Shown here piece after piece: positions 16,367-25,401 of a stretch of 64,000 nt of DNA (position 1 is the stretch's first letter; every line of letters starts with the position of its first letter). The DNA comes from Pseudomonas sp. Irchel 3H7. Lineage in GTDB: Bacteria > Pseudomonadota > Gammaproteobacteria > Pseudomonadales > Pseudomonadaceae. The stretch is from positions 218,448 through 282,447 of the forward strand of contig NZ_FYEA01000012.1 of assembly GCF_900187605.1 (NCBI RefSeq), in the 5' to 3' direction. The translations under genes were made by a program, and so were the position numbers. The notes below the pieces were generated by a model, which had not been told where the DNA came from, searched no databases, and saw nothing but the letters and a program-made list of their open reading frames with translations.

Positions 16367-17686
16367 TCAACGGCCGGACGTAATGCTCAGGCCTTTGAGC
16401 AGGCTCAGGGCCTGGGCCAGTTGGTAATCGTCATCCTGCGGCATCGCTTTGGCCTTGCCGCCGGAACCGCTCGGTTTGTCCGCACCGCCGTTGCCGTTGC
16501 CCAAGTGACCTTGCAGGTCGGCTTCCTTGAAGTAGTCGCCATCGGCCTCGCTGGTGATCTTGGCCTTGCGCACTTCGATGTCCGGAACGATGCCCTGCGC
16601 CTGGATCGAGCGACCATTTGGCGTGAAGTACAGCGCCGTGGTGATCTTCAGTGCGCGGTCGTTGTTCAGCGGCAGCACGGTTTGCACCGAGCCTTTGCCG
16701 AAACTGGTGGTGCCCATGACCACGGCACGTTTCTGATCCTGCAGGGCGCCGGCGACGATTTCCGAGGCCGAGGCGCTGCCACCGTTAATCAACACGACCA
16801 TCGGCACCGCTTCGCTTTCGTCTTTACCGGTGGCCGAGAAGCGCAGCTCGGAGTTGGCGATGCGGCCTTTGGTGTAGACGATCAGGCCTTTGGTGATGAA
16901 GTGGTCGACCACTTCGACCGCCGCCTGCAACACGCCGCCCGGGTTGTTGCGCAAGTCGAGAATGATGCCGTTGAGCTTCTTGCCGTTGTCCTTGCGCAGC
17001 TTGGCCAGAGCCTTGGAGACCTCTTCGCCGGTCTTGACCTGGAACTGGGTGATGCGGATATACGCATAGCCGGTTTCCAGCAATTGCGCCTTGACGCTCT
17101 TCACCTGAATCACTGCGCGGGCGAGGGTCACGTCGAACGGCGTGCCGCCATCGCGTACCAGCGTCAGAGTGATTTTCTGGCCGATCTTGCCGCGCATCTT
17201 GTCGACGGCTTCGGTCATGGTCTGGCCGCGCGTTGGCTGGCCGTTGATCTTGACGATGAAGTCGCCGGCCTGAATGCCGGCCTTCGACGCTGGGGTGTCG
17301 TCGATTGGCGAGACGACTTTGATGAAACCGTCTTCGGCGCCGACTTCAATGCCCAAACCGCCGAATTCACCGCTGGTGCTTTCCTGCAGCTCGGTGAAAT
17401 CTTCCGGGCCCAGATAGGCCGAATGCGGATCAAGGTTGCTGAGCATGCCCTTGATCGCGTTTTCCAGCAGGGTCTTGTCGTCCACCGGCTCGACGTAAGC
17501 GGCTTTGATCCGGTCCATGACCTCGGCAAAGGTGCGCAACTCTTCCAGCGGCAGCGGTGCCTTGGAGGTCGCGGCAGTGCCTGCCGGAGCGACGGCCGGG
17601 GCCGGTTGCGCGGCAAACGCCAGAGGCGCGCCGATCACCAGAGCGATCGTCAGGGCCAGCGAGGTAAGGCGGGACAAATGCAGCAT
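16367..17686 (-). CDS. ctpA: C-terminal processing peptidase, S41 family
   Basis: 439 residues. An export signal (cut near PLAFA) is followed by a PDZ domain (GGLGIEVGAEDGFIKV to GDFIVKINGQPT, about residues 110-195) and the S41 protease core with LDLRNNPGGVL, catalytic Ser in GGSASASEIVAGAL and Lys in TSFGKGSVQT. Such periplasmic proteases act on cell-wall hydrolases and lipoproteins. CtpA of P. aeruginosa degrades peptidoglycan hydrolases; this gene sits next to an EnvC homologue. 31 bp downstream of envC. Confidence 0.94.
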   Translation of the reverse strand: MLHLSRLTSLALTIALVIGAPLAFAAQPAPAVAPAGTAATSKAPLPLEELRTFAEVMDRIKAAYVEPVDDKTLLENAIKGMLSNLDPHSAYLGPEDFTELQESTSGEFGGLGIEVGAEDGFIKVVSPIDDTPASKAGIQAGDFIVKINGQPTRGQTMTEAVDKMRGKIGQKITLTLVRDGGTPFDVTLARAVIQVKSVKAQLLETGYAYIRITQFQVKTGEEVSKALAKLRKDNGKKLNGIILDLRNNPGGVLQAAVEVVDHFITKGLIVYTKGRIANSELRFSATGKDESEAVPMVVLINGGSASASEIVAGALQDQKRAVVMGTTSFGKGSVQTVLPLNNDRALKITTALYFTPNGRSIQAQGIVPDIEVRKAKITSEADGDYFKEADLQGHLGNGNGGADKPSGSGGKAKAMPQDDDYQLAQALSLLKGLSITSGR

Positions 17687-17717
17687 GTCGAACGAACTCC
17701 TGAATTAGGCGGCACGC

Positions 17718-19004
17718 TTATCCTTGCGCGCGGCACCATTGTGCTGGATCACTCGGGTGACCCTGCTGACGAATTGCGAAATACAGCGCTGGTGTGTCCT
17801 GACCGCCACTGTTACCGACAGTGGAGATCGACTCACCGGCTTTAACCACGTCCCCAGCCGACTTGAGCAGCGTCTGGTTGTGACCGTAAAGACTCAGAAA
17901 ACCGTTGCCGTGATCAAGGATCACCAGCAGCCCGGCACCGCGCAACCAGTCGGCGAAGACCACGCGACCGCCATGCACGGCATGCACCTGGCTGCCGGCG
18001 GAGGCGCTGATCATCACGCCGTCCCACTTGGTCCGGGCGTCGTCGCCACGGCTTTCGCCGAAGCGTGCCAGCAGTCGACCATCAACCGGCCAAGGAAGTT
18101 TTCCCCGGGTTGCAGCAAAAGGGCCACCGAAGGTCTCGCCGCTGCTGGAAACCAGCGCGCCGGGAGTGGATCTGACTGGTTTTCGTGGGGCGTCGCTGTT
18201 TTCAGCCTGCGCCTCACGCAAACGCTTTTTTTCCGCTTCCTGCTGGGCGATCAGCGCTTTCTGTCGCGCTTCTTCTGCCTCACGAGCCTGGCGCGCCAGG
18301 GTTTCTTCAATGGTTTTAAGGACTTTAGACAGATCTGCCTGATCCTGCTCACGCGCGGCGAGTTTCTGATCGCGGGCCTTCACGTCGTCGTTGAGCTTGG
18401 CGAGGACTTGCTGACGTTCCTTGCGAACATTTTCCAGTTCGTCGCGCTGGGTATCGAGGCTGCTTTTCTGCACCAGCAATTGCGCCTGCTGGGCGGCAAT
18501 GTCTTTTTCGACATTGGCCAGTTGGCGCAGGGTTTCGTTGAAGTTCTTCAACTGCTCCAGGCGGGCCTGGCTCAGGTAATCGTAATAGGTGAGGGTACGG
18601 GCGAATTTCTCGGGATTCTGCTGGTTGAGCAGCAGCTTGAGGTATTCCTGCCGACCGTTCTGATAGGCCGCTCGGGCCTGAATGGCGATCAGTCGCTGCT
18701 GTTCAGTGCGCGCGCTCTGGAGTTTTTTTTTCTCTGCATCGAGCCGCTGCAGCTCGGATTCGCTTTTCTGCAGTTCTTTCTGCAGCGCATCGACCTGTTT
18801 CTGCAGCTTGCCCAACTCGGTTTCAGTGCCCTTGAGCTCTTTCTGTACGCCGGACTTTTCTTCCTGGACTTTGCTCAGCAGCTTTTTCAGCTCGGCAATG
18901 TCCTGACGCGTGGCGTCCAACTGCTGTTGGGTTTGCGCGCGCTCGTCAGCGAAGGCCGGTTGGAGCAGGCAGGTCAGAGCGAGGGCGATCAGGACGCGGA
19001 GCAT
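17718..19004 (-). CDS. envC: Murein hydrolase activator EnvC
   Basis: 428 residues. A signal peptide (MLRVLIALALTCLLQPAFA) is followed by a long coiled coil (about residues 22-260) rich in Glu, Gln and Lys, and a C-terminal M23/LytM-type domain (VHGGRVVFADWLRG, ILDHGNGFLSLYGHN, VGNSGG). EnvC-type LytM domains lack the full set of zinc ligands and activate amidases AmiA/AmiB at the septum rather than cut murein themselves. The start is the ATG at 19004 because it begins the signal peptide; a longer in-frame extension reads through a REP region. Confidence 0.93.
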   Translation of the reverse strand: MLRVLIALALTCLLQPAFADERAQTQQQLDATRQDIAELKKLLSKVQEEKSGVQKELKGTETELGKLQKQVDALQKELQKSESELQRLDAEKKKLQSARTEQQRLIAIQARAAYQNGRQEYLKLLLNQQNPEKFARTLTYYDYLSQARLEQLKNFNETLRQLANVEKDIAAQQAQLLVQKSSLDTQRDELENVRKERQQVLAKLNDDVKARDQKLAAREQDQADLSKVLKTIEETLARQAREAEEARQKALIAQQEAEKKRLREAQAENSDAPRKPVRSTPGALVSSSGETFGGPFAATRGKLPWPVDGRLLARFGESRGDDARTKWDGVMISASAGSQVHAVHGGRVVFADWLRGAGLLVILDHGNGFLSLYGHNQTLLKSAGDVVKAGESISTVGNSGGQDTPALYFAIRQQGHPSDPAQWCRAQG

Positions 19005-19137
19005 AGAGGCGGGCGGCACCAGGGTAAGGGACGGCCTAGTATGCCCGCCCGAGGCTGCAAAAAAAACGCCCAATTGGGGCTGTGTGATAACTGGACCAAG
19101 CAATACACCGAATTCCATTTCGAAAACTCCATAAACC

Positions 19138-19246
19138 ACTGTGGGAGCTGCGGTGCGACGATTCGACTTGCCAGCGATGGCGTCTGCACATTCAACATAG
19201 ATGTTGGCTGTCAGATTGCTATCGCTGGCAAGCCAGCTCCCACAGG
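19138..19246. repeat. REP pair, CTGGCAAGCCAG family, with an altered left arm
   Basis: The right arm reads ATCGCTGGCAAGCCAGCTCC followed by CACAG; the left arm starts TGTGGGAGCTG and ends TTGCCAGCGAT, but the middle is replaced by about 17 unrelated bases. It matches the family at 44286 and 58926. It lies between gpmI and envC. Confidence 0.75.
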
Positions 19247-19272
19247 GTTTTGCGGTGTTTTGGCGATCGAGG

Positions 19273-20802
19273 TCAGACCAGGATAGAAGTGCCGGTCATT
19301 TCCGCAGGTTTTTCCAGGCCCAGCAGTTTCAGCATGGTCGGCGCCACATCCGCCAGCACGCCGCCTTCACGGACTTTCAGGTCGCGCTTGCCGACATAAA
19401 TGAACGGCACCGGCTCGGTGGTGTGCGCGGTGTGCGCCTGGCCGGTGGATTCATCGGCCATTTGCTCGACATTGCCATGGTCAGCGGTAATCAGCGCTTC
19501 GCCACCCACTTTTTCCAGTGCTTCGACAATGCGACCGACGCAGGTATCGAGGCATTCCACCGCCTTCACCGCTGCGTCAAACACGCCGCTGTGGCCGACC
19601 ATGTCGCCGTTGGCGTAGTTGACCACGATCACGTCATAACGCTGGTTTTCGATGGCGTCGACGATACGGTCGGTGACTTCCGGTGCGCTCATTTCCGGCT
19701 GCAGGTCGTAGGTAGCGACTTTCGGCGACGGAATCAGGATGCGCTCTTCGCCCGGGAACGGTTCTTCGCGACCTCCGGAGAAGAAGAAGGTCACGTGGGC
19801 GTATTTTTCGGTTTCAGCGATGCGCAGCTGGGTTTTGCCGTTCTTCGCCAAGTAGTCGCCCAGCACGTTTTCCAGGCTGCCCGCAGCGAATGCCGACGGA
19901 GCCGGAATGCTGGCGGCGTATTGGGTCAGCATGACGAAACCGGCCAGTTTCGGCTGGCGTGCGCGTTCGAAATCCTTGAAGTCGTCTTCGACGAATACGC
20001 GGGTCAGCTCACGGGCACGGTCGGCGCGGAAGTTCATGAACACCACGGCGTCGCCGTCTTCGACTTTCACTGGCTCACCGATGGACGTGGCTTTGACGAA
20101 TTCGTCGCTCTCGCCACGGGCATAAGCGGCTTCAAGGCCTTCCTGCGCCGTGGCAGCGTTGAATTCGCTGTTGCCATCGACGATCAGGTTGTACGCCTGA
20201 GCGACGCGATCCCAACGGTTGTCACGGTCCATGGCGAAGTAACGGCCGATGATGCTGGCGATGCGGCCCTTGCCGAGCGCCTGGAAGGTCGCATCAAGCA
20301 GCTCGATCGACGATGCCGCGCTTTTCGGCGGTGTGTCGCGGCCATCGAGGAAGGCGTGCAGGTAGATTTTTTCGGCGCCGCGCTTGAACGCCAGTTCGGC
20401 CATGGCGATCAGGTGATCCTGATGGCTATGTACGCCGCCATCGGACAGCAGACCCATGAAGTGCACGGCTTTGCCAGCGGCCACGGCTTTATCCACAGCG
20501 GCGCAGATGGTCGGGTTCTCGAAGAACTCGCCGTCGCGAATCGATTTGGTCACACGCGTGAAGTCCTGATACACCACGCGACCGGCGCCAAGATTCATGT
20601 GGCCGACTTCGGAGTTGCCCATCTGGCCGTCCGGCAGGCCGACGTCCATGCCGCTGCCCGAGATCAAGCCGTTTGGCACGCTGGCCCAGAGGCGATCGAG
20701 AACAGGCTTCTTCGCCGCGAAAACGGCGTTGGATTCGGGGCTGTCGCTGTGACCGAAGCCGTCGAGAATCATCAGGACCAAAGGTTTAGGCGTAGTCGTC
20801 AT
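19273..20802 (-). CDS. gpmI: 2,3-bisphosphoglycerate-independent phosphoglycerate mutase
   Basis: 509 residues. Interconverts 3- and 2-phosphoglycerate using two Mn ions. LMILDGFGHSDSPESNAV begins the metal site, and MGNSEVGHMNLGAGR carries the catalytic Ser; DGGVHSHQDHL, LDGRDTPP, YANGDMVGHSG and TADHGNVEQM give the other metal and substrate ligands. The ATG at 20802 is chosen over a GTG three codons earlier. It faces yibN across a 150-bp divergent promoter region. Confidence 0.97.
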   Translation of the reverse strand: MTTTPKPLVLMILDGFGHSDSPESNAVFAAKKPVLDRLWASVPNGLISGSGMDVGLPDGQMGNSEVGHMNLGAGRVVYQDFTRVTKSIRDGEFFENPTICAAVDKAVAAGKAVHFMGLLSDGGVHSHQDHLIAMAELAFKRGAEKIYLHAFLDGRDTPPKSAASSIELLDATFQALGKGRIASIIGRYFAMDRDNRWDRVAQAYNLIVDGNSEFNAATAQEGLEAAYARGESDEFVKATSIGEPVKVEDGDAVVFMNFRADRARELTRVFVEDDFKDFERARQPKLAGFVMLTQYAASIPAPSAFAAGSLENVLGDYLAKNGKTQLRIAETEKYAHVTFFFSGGREEPFPGEERILIPSPKVATYDLQPEMSAPEVTDRIVDAIENQRYDVIVVNYANGDMVGHSGVFDAAVKAVECLDTCVGRIVEALEKVGGEALITADHGNVEQMADESTGQAHTAHTTEPVPFIYVGKRDLKVREGGVLADVAPTMLKLLGLEKPAEMTGTSILV

Positions 20803-20894
20803 GGAATCCACTCGTGGCTAATAAAGAAGAGGGCGATGGAAAAGGGAGTTGGAGTTTAAAGCTAAGTTCCGACCGCGTCACCGCCGGACGGGGT

Positions 20895-20922
20895 TTGGCC
20901 GACCATAGTGGCTGTGTATACT
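20895..20922 (+). promoter_or_regulatory. Probable sigma-70 promoter for yibN-grxC-secB
   Basis: TTGGCC (20895-20900), 16-bp spacer, TATACT (20917-20922), ending 33 bp before the yibN ATG, in the gpmI-yibN divergent region. Confidence 0.55.
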
Positions 20923-20955
20923 GGCCGACATTTTAACGCCCTGGAACCTCCTTCG

Positions 20956-21369
20956 ATGGTTGCTCACCTGATTGAATTTGCCACTAACCACTACATTCTT
21001 GTCGGTATCTTCGTCGTACTGCTGGCTCTGCTGCTGGCGCACACGATGCAGGGCGGCGGTAAAAGCCTGAGCACCGGCGAGCTGACCGCGCTGGTCAACA
21101 AAGATGCAGGCGTGGTGGTGGACATCCGTCCGGCCAAGGATTTCGCTGCCGGCCATATCGTTGGCGCGGTGAACATTCCCCAGGACAAACTGGCTGCGCG
21201 CGTTGCCGAGCTGGAAAAGCACAAGGCCAAGACCATCATTCTGGTCGACGCCCTGGGCCAGACCGCCGGCACCCACGCCCGCGAACTGATGAAATCCGGC
21301 TTCACCGCCGCCAAGCTGTCCGGCGGGATTTCCAGCTGGAAAGGCGACAACCTGCCGCTGGTGAAGTGA
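20956..21369 (+). CDS. yibN: Membrane-anchored rhodanese-like protein YibN
   Basis: 137 residues. One N-terminal membrane helix (about residues 10-30) and a rhodanese fold with VVDIRPAKDFAAGHIVGAVNIP. The active-site loop reads ILVDALGQTAG, with Asp where a true rhodanese has the sulfur-carrying Cys; E. coli YibN also lacks it, so this is a family trait rather than damage. Sulfurtransferase activity is therefore unlikely. It is followed by grxC one base later and by secB, the standard order in gammaproteobacteria. Confidence 0.9.
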   Translation: MVAHLIEFATNHYILVGIFVVLLALLLAHTMQGGGKSLSTGELTALVNKDAGVVVDIRPAKDFAAGHIVGAVNIPQDKLAARVAELEKHKAKTIILVDALGQTAGTHARELMKSGFTAAKLSGGISSWKGDNLPLVK

Positions 21370-21370
21370 T

Positions 21371-21625
21371 ATGAGCGAAGTCATCGTCTACTCCAGCGAC
21401 TACTGCCCTTATTGCTCCCGAGCCAAGTATTTGCTCGAGAACAAAGGCGTGGCCTTCAAAGAGATCAAGGTCGATGGCAAGCCGCAGGTGCGCGCCGAAA
21501 TGACCCAGAAAGCCGGACGCACGTCCGTGCCGCAGATCTGGATCGGCAGCAAGCACATCGGCGGTTGTGACGATTTGTATGCCCTGGAGCGCGCCGGCAA
21601 GCTCGACGCGCTGCTCAAGGCCTGA
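21371..21625 (+). CDS. grxC: Glutaredoxin 3
   Basis: 84 residues. Dithiol active site CPYC (residues 11-14) in YSSDYCPYCSRAKYLL, the TSVPQIWI cis-Pro loop and IGGCDDLYAL glutathione-binding segment. Reduces mixed disulfides using glutathione in the cytoplasm. It sits one base after yibN and 57 bp before secB. Confidence 0.97.
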   Translation: MSEVIVYSSDYCPYCSRAKYLLENKGVAFKEIKVDGKPQVRAEMTQKAGRTSVPQIWIGSKHIGGCDDLYALERAGKLDALLKA

Positions 21626-21682
21626 ACGGCTGCACCCACGTACAGCAATCCCTTAAAGACCCGAGATCAGAAAGGATCTGAG

Positions 21683-22168
21683 ATGACTGACCAACAGAAC
21701 ACTGCAGCCAGCGAAGAAGAAACCGCACCGCAATTCTCCTTGCAGCGCATCTACGTACGCGACCTGTCCTTTGAAGCCCCGAAAAGCCCGGCGATCTTCC
21801 GCCAGCAGTGGGATCCGGCGGTCGCACTGGATCTGAACACTCGCCAGAAAGCACTGGAAGGTGATTTCTACGAAGTTGTGCTGACCCTGTCCGTCACCGT
21901 GAAAAACGGTGAAGAAGTCGCCTTCATCGCTGAAGTGCAACAGGCCGGTATCTTCCTGATCAAGAACCTCGATGCGGCTTCGATGAGCCACACCCTGGGT
22001 GCGTTCTGCCCGAACATTCTGTTCCCGTACGCGCGCGAAACCCTGGACAGCCTGGTGACCCGTGGTTCGTTCCCGGCGCTGATGCTGGCCCCGGTGAACT
22101 TCGACGCCCTGTACGCGCAAGAGCTGCAGCGCATGCAGGAAAGCGGCGAGACGCCAACCGTTCAGTAA
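21683..22168 (+). CDS. secB: Protein-export chaperone SecB
   Basis: 161 residues. Contains QRIYVRDLSFEAPKSPAIF near the start, FIAEVQQAGIFLIK and LGAFCPNILFPYARETLDSL, FPALMLAPVNFDALY, all SecB hallmarks. A homotetramer that keeps preproteins unfolded and hands them to SecA. AGAAAGGA lies upstream of the ATG. An acidic N-terminal tail (TASEEETAP region) is normal in Pseudomonas. A REP pair follows. Confidence 0.97.
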   Translation: MTDQQNTAASEEETAPQFSLQRIYVRDLSFEAPKSPAIFRQQWDPAVALDLNTRQKALEGDFYEVVLTLSVTVKNGEEVAFIAEVQQAGIFLIKNLDAASMSHTLGAFCPNILFPYARETLDSLVTRGSFPALMLAPVNFDALYAQELQRMQESGETPTVQ

Positions 22169-22187
22169 GACGGTTCAGCAACACCCC

Positions 22188-22278
22188 ATGTGGGAGCGAG
22201 CCTGCTCGCGAAGAGGCGTGTCAGATGACAGTTTTGTCGACTGATACACCGCTTTCGCGAGCAGGCTCGCTCCCACAT
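22188..22278. repeat. REP pair, TGCTCGCGA family
   Basis: Arms ATGTGGGAGCGAGCCTGCTC and GAGCAGGCTCGCTCCCACAT with a further TCGCGA match at the inner ends and about 43 bp between them. It separates the convergent secB and trmL genes and could end both transcripts. Confidence 0.9.
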
Positions 22279-22291
22279 TTGTTTTGTGATG

Positions 22292-22747
22292 TTACTTGAA
22301 GTCGTTCTGGCGCCAGGCTTCGTACACTGCGACCGCAACGGTGTTGGACAGGTTCAGGCTGCGGCAGCCTTCGCGCATCGGCAGGCGCAGGCGCTGTTCC
22401 GGCGGCAGCGCGTCGAGCACTTCCGGCGGCAGGCCACGGCTTTCCGGGCCGAAGATGAACGCATCGCCAGGAACAAACGCGGCATCATGAAACGGCCGCG
22501 AGCCTTTGGTGGTGAACGCGAACAGCCGCGGGTTGCCAAGGCTTTCCAGGCAACTGGCCAAGTCTGCGTGACGCTGCAGCGTGGCATATTCGTGATAGTC
22601 GAGACCGGCGCGGCGCAAGCGCTTGTCGTCCATCTCGAAGCCCAGCGGTTCGATCAAATGCAGGTGGCAGCCGCTATTGGCGCACAGCCTGATAACGTTG
22701 CCGGTATTCGGCGGAATTTCTGGTTGAAAAAGGATGACGTGAAACAT
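22292..22747 (-). CDS. trmL: tRNA (cytidine/uridine-2'-O-)-methyltransferase TrmL
   Basis: 151 residues, minimal SPOUT/SpoU methyltransferase. FHVILFQPEIPPNTGNVIRL is motif 1 with the catalytic Arg region, FIFGPESRGLPPEVL and LRLPMREGCRSLNLSNTVAV are motifs 2 and 3 that form the SAM-binding knot. Methylates the wobble position (34) of tRNA-Leu species. The ATG at 22747 begins the conserved domain, with GGAG 6 bases before it; the longer open frame upstream is antisense to the next gene. The two divergent ATGs share the palindrome CATG. Confidence 0.95.
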   Translation of the reverse strand: MFHVILFQPEIPPNTGNVIRLCANSGCHLHLIEPLGFEMDDKRLRRAGLDYHEYATLQRHADLASCLESLGNPRLFAFTTKGSRPFHDAAFVPGDAFIFGPESRGLPPEVLDALPPEQRLRLPMREGCRSLNLSNTVAVAVYEAWRQNDFK

Positions 22748-23186
22748 GCACGGCTCCGAAGGTAAAGATGAGCGGCATTCTACGCCGCCTGTGGACAACC
22801 GTTCGAAACTATTGCCGCGAGTCATCGGTTCGCTGGCGATTGTCGGCGTGATGATCGGTTTGATGATCGGCCGCCTGACCACGCCGGATCCGACTGTGCT
22901 GCAACAAGTCGAGGTGTCAGAGCAGGGGTTGGTGGTGTGGTTCAACAACGAACCCAAGCTGCACGGTGAAATCATCGATGGCACGGTGGCGCTATTGTTT
23001 CAGGCGGATGGCCAGGCGCAGAAGGGGCAACTCAAGCTCAACGGCAGGGACGTGAACTGGCGCACGCGAATGAGCGATGGCGGGTTGTTGTTGACCGTAT
23101 TGGCAGCGCGGCCGCTGCAGGGTAATTGGGTCGGCAGTGAGGTCGATGACCGCTGGCGGCTGGAGATACGCTTGCAAACGAACTGA
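22746..23186 (+). CDS. Small membrane-anchored protein of unknown function
   Basis: 146 residues. A polar N-terminus, one membrane helix (about residues 24-42, RVIGSLAIVGVMIGLMIGRL), then a beta-rich domain presumably in the periplasm. No known domain recognised. The ATG at 22746 overlaps the trmL ATG on the other strand; an AAGGA sits about 11 bases upstream, inside the trmL coding region. The residue pattern and codon use are those of a real gene. Confidence 0.72.
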   Translation: MHGSEGKDERHSTPPVDNRSKLLPRVIGSLAIVGVMIGLMIGRLTTPDPTVLQQVEVSEQGLVVWFNNEPKLHGEIIDGTVALLFQADGQAQKGQLKLNGRDVNWRTRMSDGGLLLTVLAARPLQGNWVGSEVDDRWRLEIRLQTN

Positions 23187-23378
23187 TCGGAGTACTGCTG
23201 TCCTTCTCGACGTACTCCTACGCTTATTGACGTCGTTTCCCACTACGCTTGTCTGCCTTTCTACTCTCCTTGAATGCTTGCGCACGCTATCGTGCGTTCC
23301 TCTTTTAAGCCGGCAGGATGCCGAAAGTCTTCGCCCCTTGCACGACTGCCAGGGGCGATTTTTTCAAGGATGAAAAAA

Positions 23379-25376
23379 ATGCCAATAAAACCACCTGTCG
23401 GGGGCAGCACCCACGTGAAAGTGGATGCTTCGACCAGTCCAACCCGACCGGCCGACGTGGACATTCCGCTCCCCGGCCCATCGGGCCGCAGAGGTTCCGG
23501 TTCAGGACTCTCCGCCGATGATTCGCAGCCGCGTGCCGGGTCGTCCAGGGCTGTTGACGCAGATGCCACTGGTGCGACTCCGGCGGTTATTATTCACGCG
23601 ACCCCCGTTGACGCACGTTTGCTCGCGCCTCAACCGACGCTGGACCATTACGTAATCAATGCCCGGGCGTTACTTCCAGAAGCCAACGGCGAAGGCTTGA
23701 GGGTTTTTAACAATCGCACCTACGCTGAAGTGGCCGATGGCGATTTTGTCCATGTCGCCGTGGACCCCGAGACGGGACTGCATCGGGCCCGACGGCCAAG
23801 TGAGTTGCTTTTGGGGCCGGTGATGCTGCGTGACGCCGATAGCGGTTTTTGGTACCCGCGTACGGTCGTTGAGCCAACTACCCGAGCGCAGGTTCGAAGC
23901 TACCTTCCGAAAGCGACCGATCAACACGCGGATGACTTTATCGCCCGGTTTGGTGACAAGGATGTGGCAGATGTGGAACTCAAGCGGATTCAGCTTGGGC
24001 TACTGCAACTGGACTACGAACACGTCAGCATCCCGGACCACCAAAATCGCATTCTAGGGAAACATGGCGTAGATGAGGCGTTTGCCATGTGGAGTACGCT
24101 GCGCAAATTGTACAAGTGGAAAAGTAAGCCTGATCAGCGGGTCTACAGCGATGGGCGGCTATCGGGTTTCAAGCTGGATATCAATCTCACGCTATGGCCA
24201 GTCGATAAGCTGCTTTCATTGAAATTCAACTCAGTCGTTTCTCTTACGTTAAGAGGTCATGCGCCGCTGAACCCTGAGGTGTTTTTTGCGCAATTTCCCA
24301 ACATTGAAAGTCTGACGGTCACAAGCCAGATGATCACCAGAAGTACCTCCGATGCCTCTATGTATGAGCATGCTTACTCAAGATTCGATCTGGGTTCGCG
24401 CTTTGCCGAGCAATTAGCGAGGCTCCCCCGTTTACGAGAGTTGAACCTGCAGGATTGTGATTTTCAGGATGACTTTTCGCTGAGGGGCATGACCAGGCTG
24501 CAGGTGTTGAGGCTAGGTAAAATACAGGCGGCGAGGCTGAATCATTATCCTGACGACTTGCGCGCTAGGTTGTCTCTTCAACACCCGAGCGTCGTTTTAC
24601 TAACGGATCCTGACATCTCCGGGATGACCGAGTTGCGCGTGTTGGAACTGACAGGCTCCGGAATACACCGAATCCCTATCGGGCTTGATGCCGACAACGG
24701 GCCGTCAAGGCTGGAGGTATTGCGACTGGGCGACAACGCGTTTTCTGTTGCACCTTCACTTAAAGCAATGACTGCGTTGCAGGAGCTGGATCTTTCCAAC
24801 ATGAGGTTGGACAGGTTTCCGGACGGCATCACCGATAAGATTCCCGGGAAAGTGTTGAATCTGGCGAACAATCGAATTGCCGCGATCCCGGAATCCATCG
24901 AACTCAGAGCGGGCTTCAGTCTCAGCGGCAATCCCATCACGGATCCGGCTTCCCTGCGGCGTCTGATACATGCGCGTATAAAAACAGGCGCCGACATCTG
25001 GCTGGGAGAGGAAAGCGCTGATCGGTCGGCAAACCTGTGGCTGCGAAATGTGCCGCCATTGGAATTACCTGAAAAACTGAAGCTCTGGGACAGCTTCGGC
25101 GGTGCAGCAAGTGACGTGATCAATGGGATTCGGAAGCTGAGTCGTACGCCTGAATTTCACGTCGAGCATCCGCTTTTGCAGCGGCGGGTGTGGTGGTTTC
25201 TGGATGCCTATACGAAGGCTGAGCCAAGCGAACAGGCAAGGATGAGGGACATTCTGCTCAATGAACCCAGCCCCGGAAAAATGCTCGACAGGCTTGAAGC
25301 ACAAATACGGGAATATGACTCGGGGCGGCAAAATCAGCCCCTGCATCATTTACCCAAACGTCCGAAGCTTAATTAA
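23379..25376 (+). CDS. Leucine-rich-repeat protein resembling NEL-type effectors, without the catalytic domain
   Basis: 665 residues. An N-terminal low-complexity Pro/Ser/Gly segment (to about residue 65) leads into a region like the one before the repeats in large Pseudomonas NEL proteins (ADGDFVHVAVDPETGLHRA). Leucine-rich repeats run from about residue 285 to 550 (LRELNLQDCDF, LRVLELTGSGI, LQELDLSNMRLDRFPDGI, VLNLANNRIAAIPESI). Next come NPITDPASLRRLI and IWLGEESADRSANLWLRNVP, which in full-length proteins introduce the E3 ligase domain. The protein stops before that domain, so the Cys needed for ubiquitin transfer is missing. The ATG at 23379 has AAGGA 8 bases upstream; the ATG at 23370 is too close. 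The middle is A/T-richer than its neighbours. Confidence 0.7.
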   Translation: MPIKPPVGGSTHVKVDASTSPTRPADVDIPLPGPSGRRGSGSGLSADDSQPRAGSSRAVDADATGATPAVIIHATPVDARLLAPQPTLDHYVINARALLPEANGEGLRVFNNRTYAEVADGDFVHVAVDPETGLHRARRPSELLLGPVMLRDADSGFWYPRTVVEPTTRAQVRSYLPKATDQHADDFIARFGDKDVADVELKRIQLGLLQLDYEHVSIPDHQNRILGKHGVDEAFAMWSTLRKLYKWKSKPDQRVYSDGRLSGFKLDINLTLWPVDKLLSLKFNSVVSLTLRGHAPLNPEVFFAQFPNIESLTVTSQMITRSTSDASMYEHAYSRFDLGSRFAEQLARLPRLRELNLQDCDFQDDFSLRGMTRLQVLRLGKIQAARLNHYPDDLRARLSLQHPSVVLLTDPDISGMTELRVLELTGSGIHRIPIGLDADNGPSRLEVLRLGDNAFSVAPSLKAMTALQELDLSNMRLDRFPDGITDKIPGKVLNLANNRIAAIPESIELRAGFSLSGNPITDPASLRRLIHARIKTGADIWLGEESADRSANLWLRNVPPLELPEKLKLWDSFGGAASDVINGIRKLSRTPEFHVEHPLLQRRVWWFLDAYTKAEPSEQARMRDILLNEPSPGKMLDRLEAQIREYDSGRQNQPLHHLPKRPKLN

Positions 25377-25401
25377 CGCCGGGCTGAACACCTCGGCGAT
25401 T

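Noticed and set aside
20956..21369. Reading yibN as an inactivated rhodanese
   Set aside because: Loss of the catalytic Cys is shared with E. coli YibN, so it is normal for the family.
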